In this document: positions 25,164 through 31,770 of the stretch, piece after piece | Numbering within the stretch: the first letter of the stretch is position 1 | Layout of the letters: every line of letters begins with the position of its first letter | DNA from: a virus | Direction: 5' to 3' (one strand) | Length of the DNA stretch: 64,000 bases | Virus record (IMG/VR): IMGVR_UViG_3300018049_000017 | Location: 1 to 64,000 of that record | Notes under the pieces: model-generated | Told to the model about the DNA's origin: nothing | Database searches by the model: none | What the model saw: only the letters and a program-made list of their open reading frames with translations | Translations under genes and position numbers: made by a program

Positions 25164-25367
25164 TTGACAAAAGATTATGTAACGCAAGAAGTATTAGATA
25201 CTATCTCGCTTAAGCAATTAAACGGTGAAACTATCGATCTATCAAATGATAGAATTGAAGCTATCGTCGAAAGTATTATTTTTGAATGGAACGAAATTGG
25301 AGACCCAGAAGAGGATTTCTCTCAACTCGTTACTTGGAATATTGATCAAAATTTAACTCACGGATAA
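25164..25367 (+). CDS. Small hypothetical protein with an unusual start
   Basis: The first clear start is TTG at 25164 (67 residues). Nine bases upstream and in frame is ATA (25155-25157), in the exact place where the other promoters of this type have ATG after AAAGGTT. So the original ATG was probably mutated, or ATA is used. The protein is acidic and helical (NDRIEAIVESIIFEWNEIGD). It is unknown. Confidence 0.5.
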   Translation: MTKDYVTQEVLDTISLKQLNGETIDLSNDRIEAIVESIIFEWNEIGDPEEDFSQLVTWNIDQNLTHG

Positions 25368-25368
25368 G

Positions 25369-25599
25369 ATGGCTAAAGATAAAAGATACGTAGTAACGAT
25401 GGACATGTACGTCTATGCTGAGAATGATTATATGGCTCGTAAAAGAGCTCATAAGATGAAAGACAGTCTTGATAAGTATGGAAGAAATCCTTCTATTACT
25501 GAGATAGGTGAGCAACCATTTGCTTCTTTCAATTACAGAAAGCTAGAAGACATTAGTGAACCGACAGATAAAAGTAACGATAAACCGTTACCATTTTAA
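25369..25599 (+). CDS. Small hypothetical protein
   Basis: The 76-residue protein (start 1 base after the previous stop) has a beta-strand opening (KRYVVTMDMYVYAENDYMA), a helix with several Lys and a Pro/Ser-rich tail. The family is unknown. It is part of a run of short genes behind the promoter at 25102. Confidence 0.55.
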   Translation: MAKDKRYVVTMDMYVYAENDYMARKRAHKMKDSLDKYGRNPSITEIGEQPFASFNYRKLEDISEPTDKSNDKPLPF

Positions 25600-25600
25600 T

Positions 25601-25771
25601 ATGATAGAATTTTTTAGACACATATTTGGTCTGTGTGGAGAGCATTTTCATCCGAATATTTGGACTGTGATGGCTTCTTCACCAATTATTGCTACTACTG
25701 TTTACTGGATAAAATGTAAATGTGGTGGGTGGTTTAATAGACATAAAGACGATTGCGATGAAGTGTTGTAA
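25601..25771 (+). CDS. Small cysteine-containing protein
   Basis: A 56-residue frame starting 1 base after the previous stop; longer starts upstream overlap another gene. It has one hydrophobic stretch (ASSPIIATTVYWI) and a short Cys group (KCKCGGWFNRHKDDC). It may bind metal or be a membrane peptide. It overlaps the zinc protein gene at 25758 by 14 bases. Confidence 0.5.
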   Translation: MIEFFRHIFGLCGEHFHPNIWTVMASSPIIATTVYWIKCKCGGWFNRHKDDCDEVL

Positions 25772-25994
25772 ATGTCTTAATGAGATAAACCCTCTTAGGT
25801 TAAAAGCATTACCAGAGACTAAAGTATGTGTAAACTGCTCCGATACCTCTAGATGGTACGTTAGAAATGTTATTTCCGGAAAGACTACTTATGCTGAAAC
25901 TGAAGTAATAAAAGACCCAGAAGCTGCTAGAACTATTGCTGCTATGGACCGTAGAACTGGTTGGGGGAGTAACTTGCATAAAGTACGAAAATAA
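25758..25994 (+). CDS. Small zinc-ribbon protein, related to 13704-14057
   Basis: The 78-residue protein starts CCKCLNEINPLRLKALPETKVCVNC (two Cys pairs, as in the larger product at 13704) and continues with PEAARTIAAMDRR, like the AKARRIAAAEAE helix of that protein. This suggests a duplicated zinc regulator. It precedes the promoter at 26028. Confidence 0.6.
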   Translation: MKCCKCLNEINPLRLKALPETKVCVNCSDTSRWYVRNVISGKTTYAETEVIKDPEAARTIAAMDRRTGWGSNLHKVRK

Positions 25995-26027
25995 TTAACC
26001 TTTTTCCGGAAATAACTATGGGGAAAG

Positions 26028-26058
26028 TTGCTAGTCTGCGTATTTTTTCCTATATTTA
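26028..26058 (+). promoter_or_regulatory. Bacteroidota-type promoter
   Basis: TTG at 26028-26030, 20-base spacer with AGTCTGC, TATATTTA at 26051-26058, ATG at 26084. A TTCCGGAA palindrome (26005-26012) and AATAACT lie upstream, as in the 27237 copy. Confidence 0.85.
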
Positions 26059-26083
26059 AGTATAAATATTAATAATAAAGGTT

Positions 26084-26824
26084 ATGAACATTCACACAGT
26101 AAAAATGCAGGATCTAACTTTTGATCCTCAATTATTCCAACCGATGAAATCAGGTCGTGTTGTTGACTCTCACTTCTCTTCTGAAGGAGGTTTAATGAAA
26201 GGTACTAATTACGCTATCGTAGGAGATCCAGGAATTGGTAAAACTACAGTAATGATGGATATGCTTGCTGATTTGCAGGCTAAAGGTCAGAAGGTTTTAT
26301 TTATCTCTGGAGAGATGAATCAGATCGATATGTACGGATACGTAAAACGTTTTCCTAAGTTTGGTCAGATCCCTATCTTGTTTATGGGTGACCATTGTAA
26401 CGATAATGCTCTTGAAGTATGTGAGAGTATATTATCAGAAGGATGGGACGTTGTTCTTATTGACTCTATGGCAGAGGTTCAAAATGCTGTTGTAGATACT
26501 CATAAAGGTTGGATGTCTTCTAAAAAAGCTGAAACTGAGTTATTGAACTTATTCGAAAAGCATAACTTAGGAGAAAATAAAACTAATACTAATACTGCTT
26601 TCCTAGTTATTCAGCAGGTTACTAAAGGTGGTGAGTTTGCTGGTAGTAACAGGTTTAAGCATATGATGACTGGTATGTGTCATATGAAGTGGACTAAAGA
26701 AGGTGATAGAACTTTCTTCTTCTCTAAAAACCGTAGAGGTGGGGATATGTCTACTAGAATATTTAACTTGAGTACTCCTAACCGAGTTGGTTGGATGGGT
26801 ACTATAGCAGCCGGTCAAGAATAA
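26084..26824 (+). CDS. RadA/DnaB-like RecA-fold ATPase
   Basis: The 246-residue protein has a Walker A GDPGIGKTTVMMDML (residues 47-61), KVLFISGEMNQIDMYGYVKR (the helicase-type segment after the sensor strand) and Walker B DVVLIDSMAE (122-131), then an NRRGG motif near position 217. This is the core of RadA/Sms or DnaB-type ATPases with no zinc finger, Lon domain or primase-binding N-terminus, so it is shorter than a replicative helicase. It may act in recombination or as a small helicase loader-like protein. It is coupled to the SWIM gene by TAATG. Confidence 0.75.
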   Translation: MNIHTVKMQDLTFDPQLFQPMKSGRVVDSHFSSEGGLMKGTNYAIVGDPGIGKTTVMMDMLADLQAKGQKVLFISGEMNQIDMYGYVKRFPKFGQIPILFMGDHCNDNALEVCESILSEGWDVVLIDSMAEVQNAVVDTHKGWMSSKKAETELLNLFEKHNLGENKTNTNTAFLVIQQVTKGGEFAGSNRFKHMMTGMCHMKWTKEGDRTFFFSKNRRGGDMSTRIFNLSTPNRVGWMGTIAAGQE

Positions 26825-27228
26825 TGGCACTGTGGGATGTTAATGGAGAGATTGTTTATTCGGAGGGAGCACTTTCGATAAGCAATCCTCCATCTAACCT
26901 CTGGGTTAAGAGGCATGTCTACGAAGTACCATATAGTAATGTTGGTAAAGGAGGATTTATAATGAGAGATGGGAAAAAGATCCATACTCCATCGTACATA
27001 GAAGTACATCCTCAGACAACACATGATGATATTGTTGTAATGAAGAAACCATTTGAAGAGTTATTTGTAGAGGAAAAGACTTGGAAGTTCAGATCTGCTT
27101 CAAGTGATAAAGAATATACTGTGAGATATAATAAAGCAGGAAACTTAAGCTGTGATTGCTGGGGTTATATTGGTCACAAGAAGTGTAAACACATAAATGA
27201 GGTTAAAAATAATTCCGGAAATAACTAG
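26824..27228 (+). CDS. SWIM zinc-finger protein
   Basis: From the ATG overlapping the previous stop the protein has 134 residues. The C-terminal part holds LSCDCWGYIGHKKCKHI, the CxCx(n)CxH pattern of SWIM zinc fingers found in DNA-recombination and transposase proteins. The first about 95 residues form a beta-rich domain I do not recognise. Coupling with a RecA-fold ATPase suggests a shared role in DNA repair or recombination (SWIM proteins partner Rad51-type proteins in eukaryotes). Confidence 0.75.
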   Translation: MALWDVNGEIVYSEGALSISNPPSNLWVKRHVYEVPYSNVGKGGFIMRDGKKIHTPSYIEVHPQTTHDDIVVMKKPFEELFVEEKTWKFRSASSDKEYTVRYNKAGNLSCDCWGYIGHKKCKHINEVKNNSGNN

Positions 27229-27236
27229 TGAAATAG

Positions 27237-27267
27237 TTGCTAGTCTGCGTATTTTTTCCTATATTTA
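27237..27267 (+). promoter_or_regulatory. Bacteroidota-type promoter
   Basis: TTG at 27237-27239, 20-base spacer with AGTCTGC, TATATTTA at 27260-27267, ATG at 27291. Upstream are TTCCGGAAATAACTA and the dyad AACTA-N6-TAGTT. Confidence 0.85.
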
Positions 27268-27290
27268 AGTATAAATTAAAATTAAAGGTT

Positions 27291-27800
27291 ATGAATTATT
27301 CTTATGCATCAAAAGAGATCAAAAACTACGAAGGATCTCTAATCGCTAAAAACGAAAAAAACGACTGTTTTGTTAGAGCTATGGCAGCTGCTACAAACTT
27401 AGATTATGATACTACTCATAATTTCGTAAAAGAAAACTTCAATCGTAAAGAGAAGAAGGGAACTCAAAATGGTGAGATTATCTCAGCTATGAAAAAGTTT
27501 GAGAGAGAAGGTCTTACTATCGGAGATAAGAAATTTGAAGTAGAGGTTTTACAGAAGCCTCTCTTAACTAACTCTTATAAGCTTCACGGTAAAGTAATAA
27601 ACAGAAAGAAAACTGTGAAGAGTTTTATCAAGAGTCTTCCTAATGGTACTTTTGTTGTACTTGTTAGTAAGCATGCATTCGTTGTTAAAGACGGAGTATT
27701 AATCGATAATAAAGGTGAGGAGTTTAGACCTACTAGAAAGGTATTAGCTGCTTACGCTATCGACTCAAAAGATATTTATAAGCAACTAAGCTTGTTTTAA
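27291..27800 (+). CDS. C39/papain-fold-like cysteine protein
   Basis: From the ATG in AAAGGTTATG the protein has 169 residues. It shows NDCFVRAMAAATNLDYDTTH (Cys26 at a helix start) and GTFVVLVSKHAFVVKDGVLIDN (His, then Asp), the Cys-His-Asp order of C39-like papain-fold proteins widespread in phages. It may be a protease or a deamidase-like enzyme acting on a host protein. It is coupled to the next small gene by TAATG. Confidence 0.7.
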   Translation: MNYSYASKEIKNYEGSLIAKNEKNDCFVRAMAAATNLDYDTTHNFVKENFNRKEKKGTQNGEIISAMKKFEREGLTIGDKKFEVEVLQKPLLTNSYKLHGKVINRKKTVKSFIKSLPNGTFVVLVSKHAFVVKDGVLIDNKGEEFRPTRKVLAAYAIDSKDIYKQLSLF

Positions 27801-28036
27801 TGAAAGAAATTAGACAGCAGTTTACAAAAGCGCTCAAGGTCATTGACTCGTGCAATAGGCCTGAGCACTTTATGTCTGCTAAAACCTATATCAATCTATT
27901 CTTCAAAGTTAATAGCACTAAAGCTAAATATGGTACTTATGAAGTAGATCCTGTTATAGTCAATTATTATGAAACGCTCAAGAATAAATTAAAAAGAGCA
28001 AAAAGAAAGTTTTATATTACAAAAGAGGACTCCTGA
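27800..28036 (+). CDS. Small basic hypothetical protein
   Basis: The 78-residue protein is helical and basic, ending in LKRAKRKFYITKEDS. I do not recognise it. Its stop codon region overlaps the 3' end of the convergent minus-strand SGNH gene by 20 bases. Confidence 0.55.
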   Translation: MKEIRQQFTKALKVIDSCNRPEHFMSAKTYINLFFKVNSTKAKYGTYEVDPVIVNYYETLKNKLKRAKRKFYITKEDS

Positions 28037-28724
28037 ACCTCTGGACGTGTTTATAAAACAGATGAGAAGCCCATGCTTCATGTCCTTCAGCAGAAGGATG
28101 TCCGCATGGAAGATCTGAAGTGAAGTTATTATGCTCTAAAAATTGAGCCATCACATCAGAAGTCCAAGATGGACGATCAGGGATGTCTTCATAGAAGTTA
28201 TGAGACATAAATTGGATTAGGTTAAGGTTATTTAAGTTAGCCCAGCCTTCTAAAAGTTCTTTGAATACTTGGTTGTTGAATTGATAATGAGCATCAGCAT
28301 TGATAAAGCCTACATAGTTTTGTAGGAAGTATTTTTGATCTCTATTCAATTTGTTAAGATTATGCATCTGAAGAAAAGGATAACGGTATAAAGTATCTGT
28401 GGTATTGAACTCATTACCTCCATCTTCTCCAAACTCTTGCTTTTCAGTTGCTATAGGAATAGGATGTCTATGAGGTTGAGTCCATTGAAACACTACTAGA
28501 TCTTCATCTGTTATGTAGCCGCTTCTTTGTAACCTCAATAGTGAGTATAATGATAAGTAATCATTTCCTCCTGGCACAGCGTAGTTACGCTCTGGAGTGT
28601 TGAACATCTTTGATAAGTGAAAGGAGTATCTCTCTTTGAATCTATCTTTTAAACCTGCTCCGTAAGTGTAGGAACAACCGAAGTAATGAGCTTTGCGAAA
28701 GACATCGCGAAATGGATATGACAT
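28017..28724 (-). CDS. SGNH/GDSL hydrolase-like protein (minus strand)
   Basis: The ATG at 28724 (minus) lies 17 bases after a TATTTATA element in the same direction and gives 235 residues. Block I is AHYFGCSYTYGAGLKDR (Ser in GCSY), a block III-like VPGGNDYLSLYSLL follows (Gly and Asn), and block V is CGHPSAEGHEAWASHLF (His). A leading FRDVFRKA helix is unusual for the family. It is one of two isolated minus-strand islands; convergent overlap with the previous gene and divergence from a small plus-strand ORF suggest a transferred insert. Confidence 0.7.
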   Translation of the reverse strand: MSYPFRDVFRKAHYFGCSYTYGAGLKDRFKERYSFHLSKMFNTPERNYAVPGGNDYLSLYSLLRLQRSGYITDEDLVVFQWTQPHRHPIPIATEKQEFGEDGGNEFNTTDTLYRYPFLQMHNLNKLNRDQKYFLQNYVGFINADAHYQFNNQVFKELLEGWANLNNLNLIQFMSHNFYEDIPDRPSWTSDVMAQFLEHNNFTSDLPCGHPSAEGHEAWASHLFYKHVQRFRSPLL

Positions 28725-28741
28725 ATTAATTAAAACTTTAT

Positions 28742-28749
28742 TATAAATA
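28742..28749 (-). promoter_or_regulatory. TATTTATA element on the minus strand
   Basis: Read on the minus strand the sequence is ACTATTTATAATAAAG, with the element ending 17 bases before the ATG at 28724. Its orientation matches the plus-strand copies relative to their genes. Confidence 0.45.
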
Positions 28750-28751
28750 GT

Positions 28752-28895
28752 ATGAAAAAGCACAGACAATATAGATCGAATCAAGGAAGATCTCCTAGAC
28801 AGCAAGCTAGTAATGAGAAGATTACTATCTTAGCAGTACTTGGTCTTTTAATTACACTTATATTTACAGTTATTGATAACTTCATTAGAGGTTAA
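28752..28895 (+). CDS. Small membrane peptide with basic N-terminus
   Basis: A 47-residue frame starts with many Lys/Arg/Gln (MKKHRQYRSNQGRSPRQQ) and has one hydrophobic helix (ITILAVLGLLITLIFTVI). The stop overlaps the ATG of the glycosyltransferase (TAATG), so they are probably co-translated. It could anchor a partner at the membrane. Its start is close to the divergent promoter of the minus-strand gene. Confidence 0.55.
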   Translation: MKKHRQYRSNQGRSPRQQASNEKITILAVLGLLITLIFTVIDNFIRG

Positions 28896-29575
28896 TGGTT
28901 ACAGCTGTACTTACAAAATATAGAAGAGAGTGGTTATTTGATCAACAATTAGCTGCTGTTAAGGATCAGGAATTAGATGTTTCTGAAGTCCTTGTTTGTG
29001 ATAATACAGAGGATAATAAAGGAGTATGGGAAAGGTTTAGATTAGCTCAAGAGGCTAGTAATGACTTTGTTTGGATATTAGATGATGATATCATACCCGG
29101 CCCTAAATACCTCAGTAATGTTTGGAATGAGTTTGAGAAGCAAGAAGGATTGTATGGTACTAGAGGACTTCTATTCAACTCTCCAGATAGATATCAATTC
29201 AATTATAGAGAAGCAGGATGGACTAAACCTGTACCAGTTGTAACAGAAGTAGATTATGTGACTCACAGTTGGTTCTTTAGAAAAGAGTGGTTGGACATTT
29301 ATTGGAGAGCTACTAACGTACCATTTGACAATGGAGAGGATATGAACTTCTCTTTTCAATTGCAGAAGGAAGGAATAAGAACATTTGTGCCTCCGCACCC
29401 TAGAGGTAAAAAAGAAGTATGGGGTAATACAGTAGGCATTATAAACGACATGCAAGGATTGTGGGATAGTAATCCTAAAAGAGATGGAGAGCACTTCAGA
29501 GATAGAATGTTTGTTTACTTTGATTATCTAATAGAACAAGGATGGGACTTAATAAATAAAAACAATTTAATATAA
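28895..29575 (+). CDS. Family 2-like glycosyltransferase
   Basis: The 226-residue protein has VTAVLTKYRREWLFDQQLAA, EVLVCDNTEDN, and FVWILDDDIIPGPKYL (DDD metal motif), followed by FFRKEWLDIYW and FDNGEDMNFSFQLQKEG (ED acceptor helix). This is a compact GT2-like enzyme. It is likely to add a sugar to a host or phage glycan. It is isolated from the main operon by the minus-strand SGNH gene. Confidence 0.8.
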   Translation: MVTAVLTKYRREWLFDQQLAAVKDQELDVSEVLVCDNTEDNKGVWERFRLAQEASNDFVWILDDDIIPGPKYLSNVWNEFEKQEGLYGTRGLLFNSPDRYQFNYREAGWTKPVPVVTEVDYVTHSWFFRKEWLDIYWRATNVPFDNGEDMNFSFQLQKEGIRTFVPPHPRGKKEVWGNTVGIINDMQGLWDSNPKRDGEHFRDRMFVYFDYLIEQGWDLINKNNLI

Positions 29576-29674
29576 ATGGAACATATTAAGAAGATGATAA
29601 AGGACATATGGAGAGGTCTTACAATAGCTTCTAAGAACTATTTAGAAGGAAGAACAGGCTGGGGTAAGTTTTAA
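29576..29674 (+). CDS. Very small hypothetical protein (32 aa)
   Basis: A 32-residue frame starts at the end of the glycosyltransferase gene and has a basic amphipathic helix (MEHIKKMIKDIWRGLTIASK). Its reality is uncertain because of length, but it fits the gap exactly and shares codon use. Confidence 0.35.
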   Translation: MEHIKKMIKDIWRGLTIASKNYLEGRTGWGKF

Positions 29675-29679
29675 ATTGC

Positions 29680-29687
29680 TATTTATA
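29680..29687 (+). promoter_or_regulatory. TATTTATA element, possible late promoter
   Basis: TATTTATA at 29680-29687, 33 bases upstream of the ATG at 29721. The gene is followed by a strong terminator, so this looks like a one-gene transcription unit. Confidence 0.45.
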
Positions 29688-29720
29688 AGAGTAATTACAT
29701 AACCTAAAATTCGAATTATT

Positions 29721-29921
29721 ATGGCAAATTTTAAATTATTATTTGAGCTTGGAGATGGATCATTCGTAAAGAAGACTATCTCTTGTGAGAAAGCAGACAA
29801 GGATGCTGCTGTTGCTAGCTTTGCTGATACATTAGCAGGTGATGGACATACTGTAATAGCAAGTGCTGTACATGAGGACTGGCCTGCGGAGTATGAAGCA
29901 CAAGCAGAGTACGGAGCATAA
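29721..29921 (+). CDS. Small Ala-rich hypothetical protein
   Basis: The 66-residue protein has a short beta-type start (FKLLFELGDGSFVKKTI) and an Ala/Asp-rich helix (KADKDAAVASFADTLAGDG). The family is unknown to me. It has its own possible late promoter and terminator and may be highly expressed. Confidence 0.6.
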   Translation: MANFKLLFELGDGSFVKKTISCEKADKDAAVASFADTLAGDGHTVIASAVHEDWPAEYEAQAEYGA

Positions 29922-29937
29922 ACTCACATTAGTTTTG

Positions 29938-29980
29938 AACGTTTCTTAAAACGTTACATGGAAGAAACAAAAGCATGTAA
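29938..29980 (+). other. Tandem hairpins after 29921
   Basis: AACGTTT (29938-29944) pairs with AAACGTT (29949-29955) over a 4-base loop. TTACATG (29954-29960) pairs with CATGTAA (29974-29980) over a 13-base loop. The two share two bases, so they are mutually exclusive at the edge. They precede the terminator and may form a small RNA or protect the mRNA 3' end. Confidence 0.5.
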
Positions 29981-29987
29981 AAAGATT

Positions 29988-30010
29988 AGCCCCCTCAAGG
30001 GGCTTTTTTC
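29988..30010 (+). terminator. Strong rho-independent terminator
   Basis: AGCCCC (29988-29993) and GGGGCT (29999-30004) with a CTCAA loop, followed by TTTTTC. It ends the small gene at 29721. Confidence 0.92.
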
Positions 30011-30019
30011 TTGTGCGGA

Positions 30020-30043
30020 GGGGGCGTTTTCTCTCTCGCCCCC
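30020..30043 (+). other. GC-rich hairpin pair
   Basis: GGGGGCG (30020-30026) pairs with CGCCCCC (30037-30043). The second arm also can pair as CCCC (30040-30043) with GGGG (30047-30050) over GAA. The two folds exclude each other. It is very GC-rich compared with its surroundings. Confidence 0.5.
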
Positions 30044-30050
30044 GAAGGGG

Positions 30051-30421
30051 CCACGCGCATTTTCTCCGACCTTTCCACCCTCTCTACCATAAAAAGAGGT
30101 AAAGGACAATAAAGGAGATAGTCTGGGAATATACGTATCTAAGAGGGTACGGCTTTGACAAATACTCTATATCATAACCAATAAGAACTAACGGTAGATA
30201 AAGGCTATCATATGGAGATAAACGTATACACTCCTACTTATCCACTAACGACTACCATATATGGCTAGTGTATATATTCATATAAAGCTATATAGATATA
30301 AACATATATAATGTGTAGGAGAAACCGTAGGTAATGTGTTAGAAATCATAGAGAGTTATCAGGGCTGTCTGTCTCCCTCTTCGTTTTTTCTCTATATAGA
30401 CAAAAATAATTGTGTAAATAG
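30051..30421. other. Non-coding region with no gene recognised
   Basis: About 370 bases between the hairpin cluster and the promoter at 30422. No frame is convincing. It has AT-rich stretches with TATATA and ACGTAT-type repeats (for example around 30130 and 30220) and little else. It could hold an origin, a non-coding RNA or remnants of a deleted gene. Confidence 0.4.
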
Positions 30422-30452
30422 TTGCCTCCCTGCCATATTTTTCGTATATTTA
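30422..30452 (+). promoter_or_regulatory. Bacteroidota-type promoter
   Basis: TTG at 30422-30424, 20-base spacer (CTGCC), TATATTTA at 30445-30452; ATG at 30471 after AAAGGTT. Confidence 0.85.
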
Positions 30453-30470
30453 AGTATTAAAATAAAGGTT

Positions 30471-30785
30471 ATGACATATCAGGACAAGGTAAAGGCTAGT
30501 AAGACCATACTAGATCTAATTAAATCATTAAAGAAAGACGAGTCAGTAGAGCTATCTTACGGTAAGGACCGCAATGGTAAGCCTAAGATATTCAAGATAA
30601 GAGCCTATAGTGACTATAAGGATGAGATGTCCTATAGTATATGGAATAGCTTTAGTGGTATGAATATAGATAAGATAGGTAAGACTACCATGAGAGGATA
30701 TACATATGATATGATGTCCCAGAAGACTACATATACCTTTAACCTATATCAATTTAATAAAGTAGACCAATATGAAGTTGTTTAA
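30471..30785 (+). CDS. Hypothetical protein
   Basis: From the ATG in AAAGGTTATG the protein has 104 residues; the longer frame upstream is non-coding. It starts with a Lys-rich helix (YQDKVKASKTILDLIKSLKK) and continues with a Tyr-rich beta region (SYSIWNSFSGMNIDKIGKTT). Codon use (many ATA, CTA and AGG-type codons) differs a little from its neighbours, which hints at a recent origin. It overlaps the next small ORF by 14 bases. Confidence 0.65.
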   Translation: MTYQDKVKASKTILDLIKSLKKDESVELSYGKDRNGKPKIFKIRAYSDYKDEMSYSIWNSFSGMNIDKIGKTTMRGYTYDMMSQKTTYTFNLYQFNKVDQYEVV

Positions 30786-30900
30786 ATCTATTATAAGGCC
30801 TATAAGGCGTAACTGGGAGCTTATTACATCATTCTTATTTATAGCTCTAGTGTTCTACCTTCTATACTTTTCTCTTTGGATATTTTGTCCTTGTGGCTAG
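30772..30900 (+). CDS. Small membrane peptide
   Basis: A 42-residue frame with a basic start (MKLFKSIIRPIRRNW), a single hydrophobic helix (LITSFLFIALVFYLLYF) and a Cys-Pro-Cys end. The N-terminal overlap with the previous gene suggests coupled translation. The function is unknown. Confidence 0.5.
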   Translation: MKLFKSIIRPIRRNWELITSFLFIALVFYLLYFSLWIFCPCG

Positions 30901-30926
30901 ACTTCCGGAATTCTGACCAAACCTAG

Positions 30927-31036
30927 ACCGTACGGTGATATAACCTTGCCATAACACTGCCAGTAAAGTTCCCTTACGGGTTGGTTATATGCGTGAAAAT
31001 TCCATACCTATCAGCATCGAGATGCTAGATCTCTAG
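30927..31036. other. Cluster of inverted repeats between convergent genes
   Basis: Perfect inverted repeats follow one another: ACCGTACGGT (30927-30936), ATATAACC (30938-30945) with GGTTATAT (30983-30990), AGCATC-GA-GATGCT (31013-31026) and CTAGA-TC-TCTAG (31025-31036). The region lies between a plus-strand gene ending at 30900 and a minus-strand gene ending at 31060. It could stop transcription from both sides, encode a structured RNA, or be a recombination site. Confidence 0.5.
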
Positions 31037-31059
31037 ATATAGTAATATATATTTATATA

Positions 31060-31770
31060 TTAATAGTGTATGAACTTAGATTCTTTAGGACCTATATAGT
31101 TATTTAGCTTTTCTATAATCTTCTGTTTTATATTAACAGGCTTACCGTCTACTATAGTCCATTTAGGAAATGTTTGATCACTCTCTCTTCCGTACATATA
31201 TGGGCAATCGTACTTATCTATATATTCATCTAATGTACTGTTAGTCCAGACATAAAATGCAAACTCTTCTATAAGTGTACTGAAGTTATATTTGTTATGT
31301 ATATCAATTAATTCTTTACCTAAGTTAAAATCTCTGAAGTATATAAGACAGGCATTTGGTAAAACATCTGTATCTCTTAGGTTCCAGCTATATTTCACAA
31401 TATCTTCTTTTACTTTCTCTTCCATTCCAGGAAAAGTATAGTTTTTAGGGTATGAATATAGGGGCATACACGGGTTAGGAAATTTTAATTGTAAAATCTC
31501 ATCTAACAAAAGGGGGGTTTTTATATCCCAATCCAAAAATAAAATTTCGCCAAATTCTCTATGAGCTAAATCTAAAGCTTGTAGTTTATAGACAAAGGTT
31601 TGTTCGAGACTATCATTTTGGTACCTACAATTATAACCTAATTTAGTTAAATATTCATAATTTACCCGTCCCCATACGTAAACAACTTCATCAAACATGG
31701 GTTTTGAGGGTATTTCTTTACTATAATGGAATTCTAAACGTCTTCCCCAAAGTGCTCTTACAATTTTCAT
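31060..31770 (-). CDS. Glycosyltransferase-like protein, paralogue of 10773-11555
   Basis: The 236-residue minus-strand protein has VRALWGRRLEFHY, VVYVWGRVNYEYLTKLGYNC, EILFLDWDIKTPLLLDE (DWD metal site) and CMPLYSYPKNYTFPG, ending in KFIHY. Each motif matches the same place in the product at 10773. The pair are therefore paralogues, although this one is shorter. It is the last gene of a minus-strand operon with an SGNH protein and an oxygenase. Confidence 0.6.
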   Translation of the reverse strand: MKIVRALWGRRLEFHYSKEIPSKPMFDEVVYVWGRVNYEYLTKLGYNCRYQNDSLEQTFVYKLQALDLAHREFGEILFLDWDIKTPLLLDEILQLKFPNPCMPLYSYPKNYTFPGMEEKVKEDIVKYSWNLRDTDVLPNACLIYFRDFNLGKELIDIHNKYNFSTLIEEFAFYVWTNSTLDEYIDKYDCPYMYGRESDQTFPKWTIVDGKPVNIKQKIIEKLNNYIGPKESKFIHY

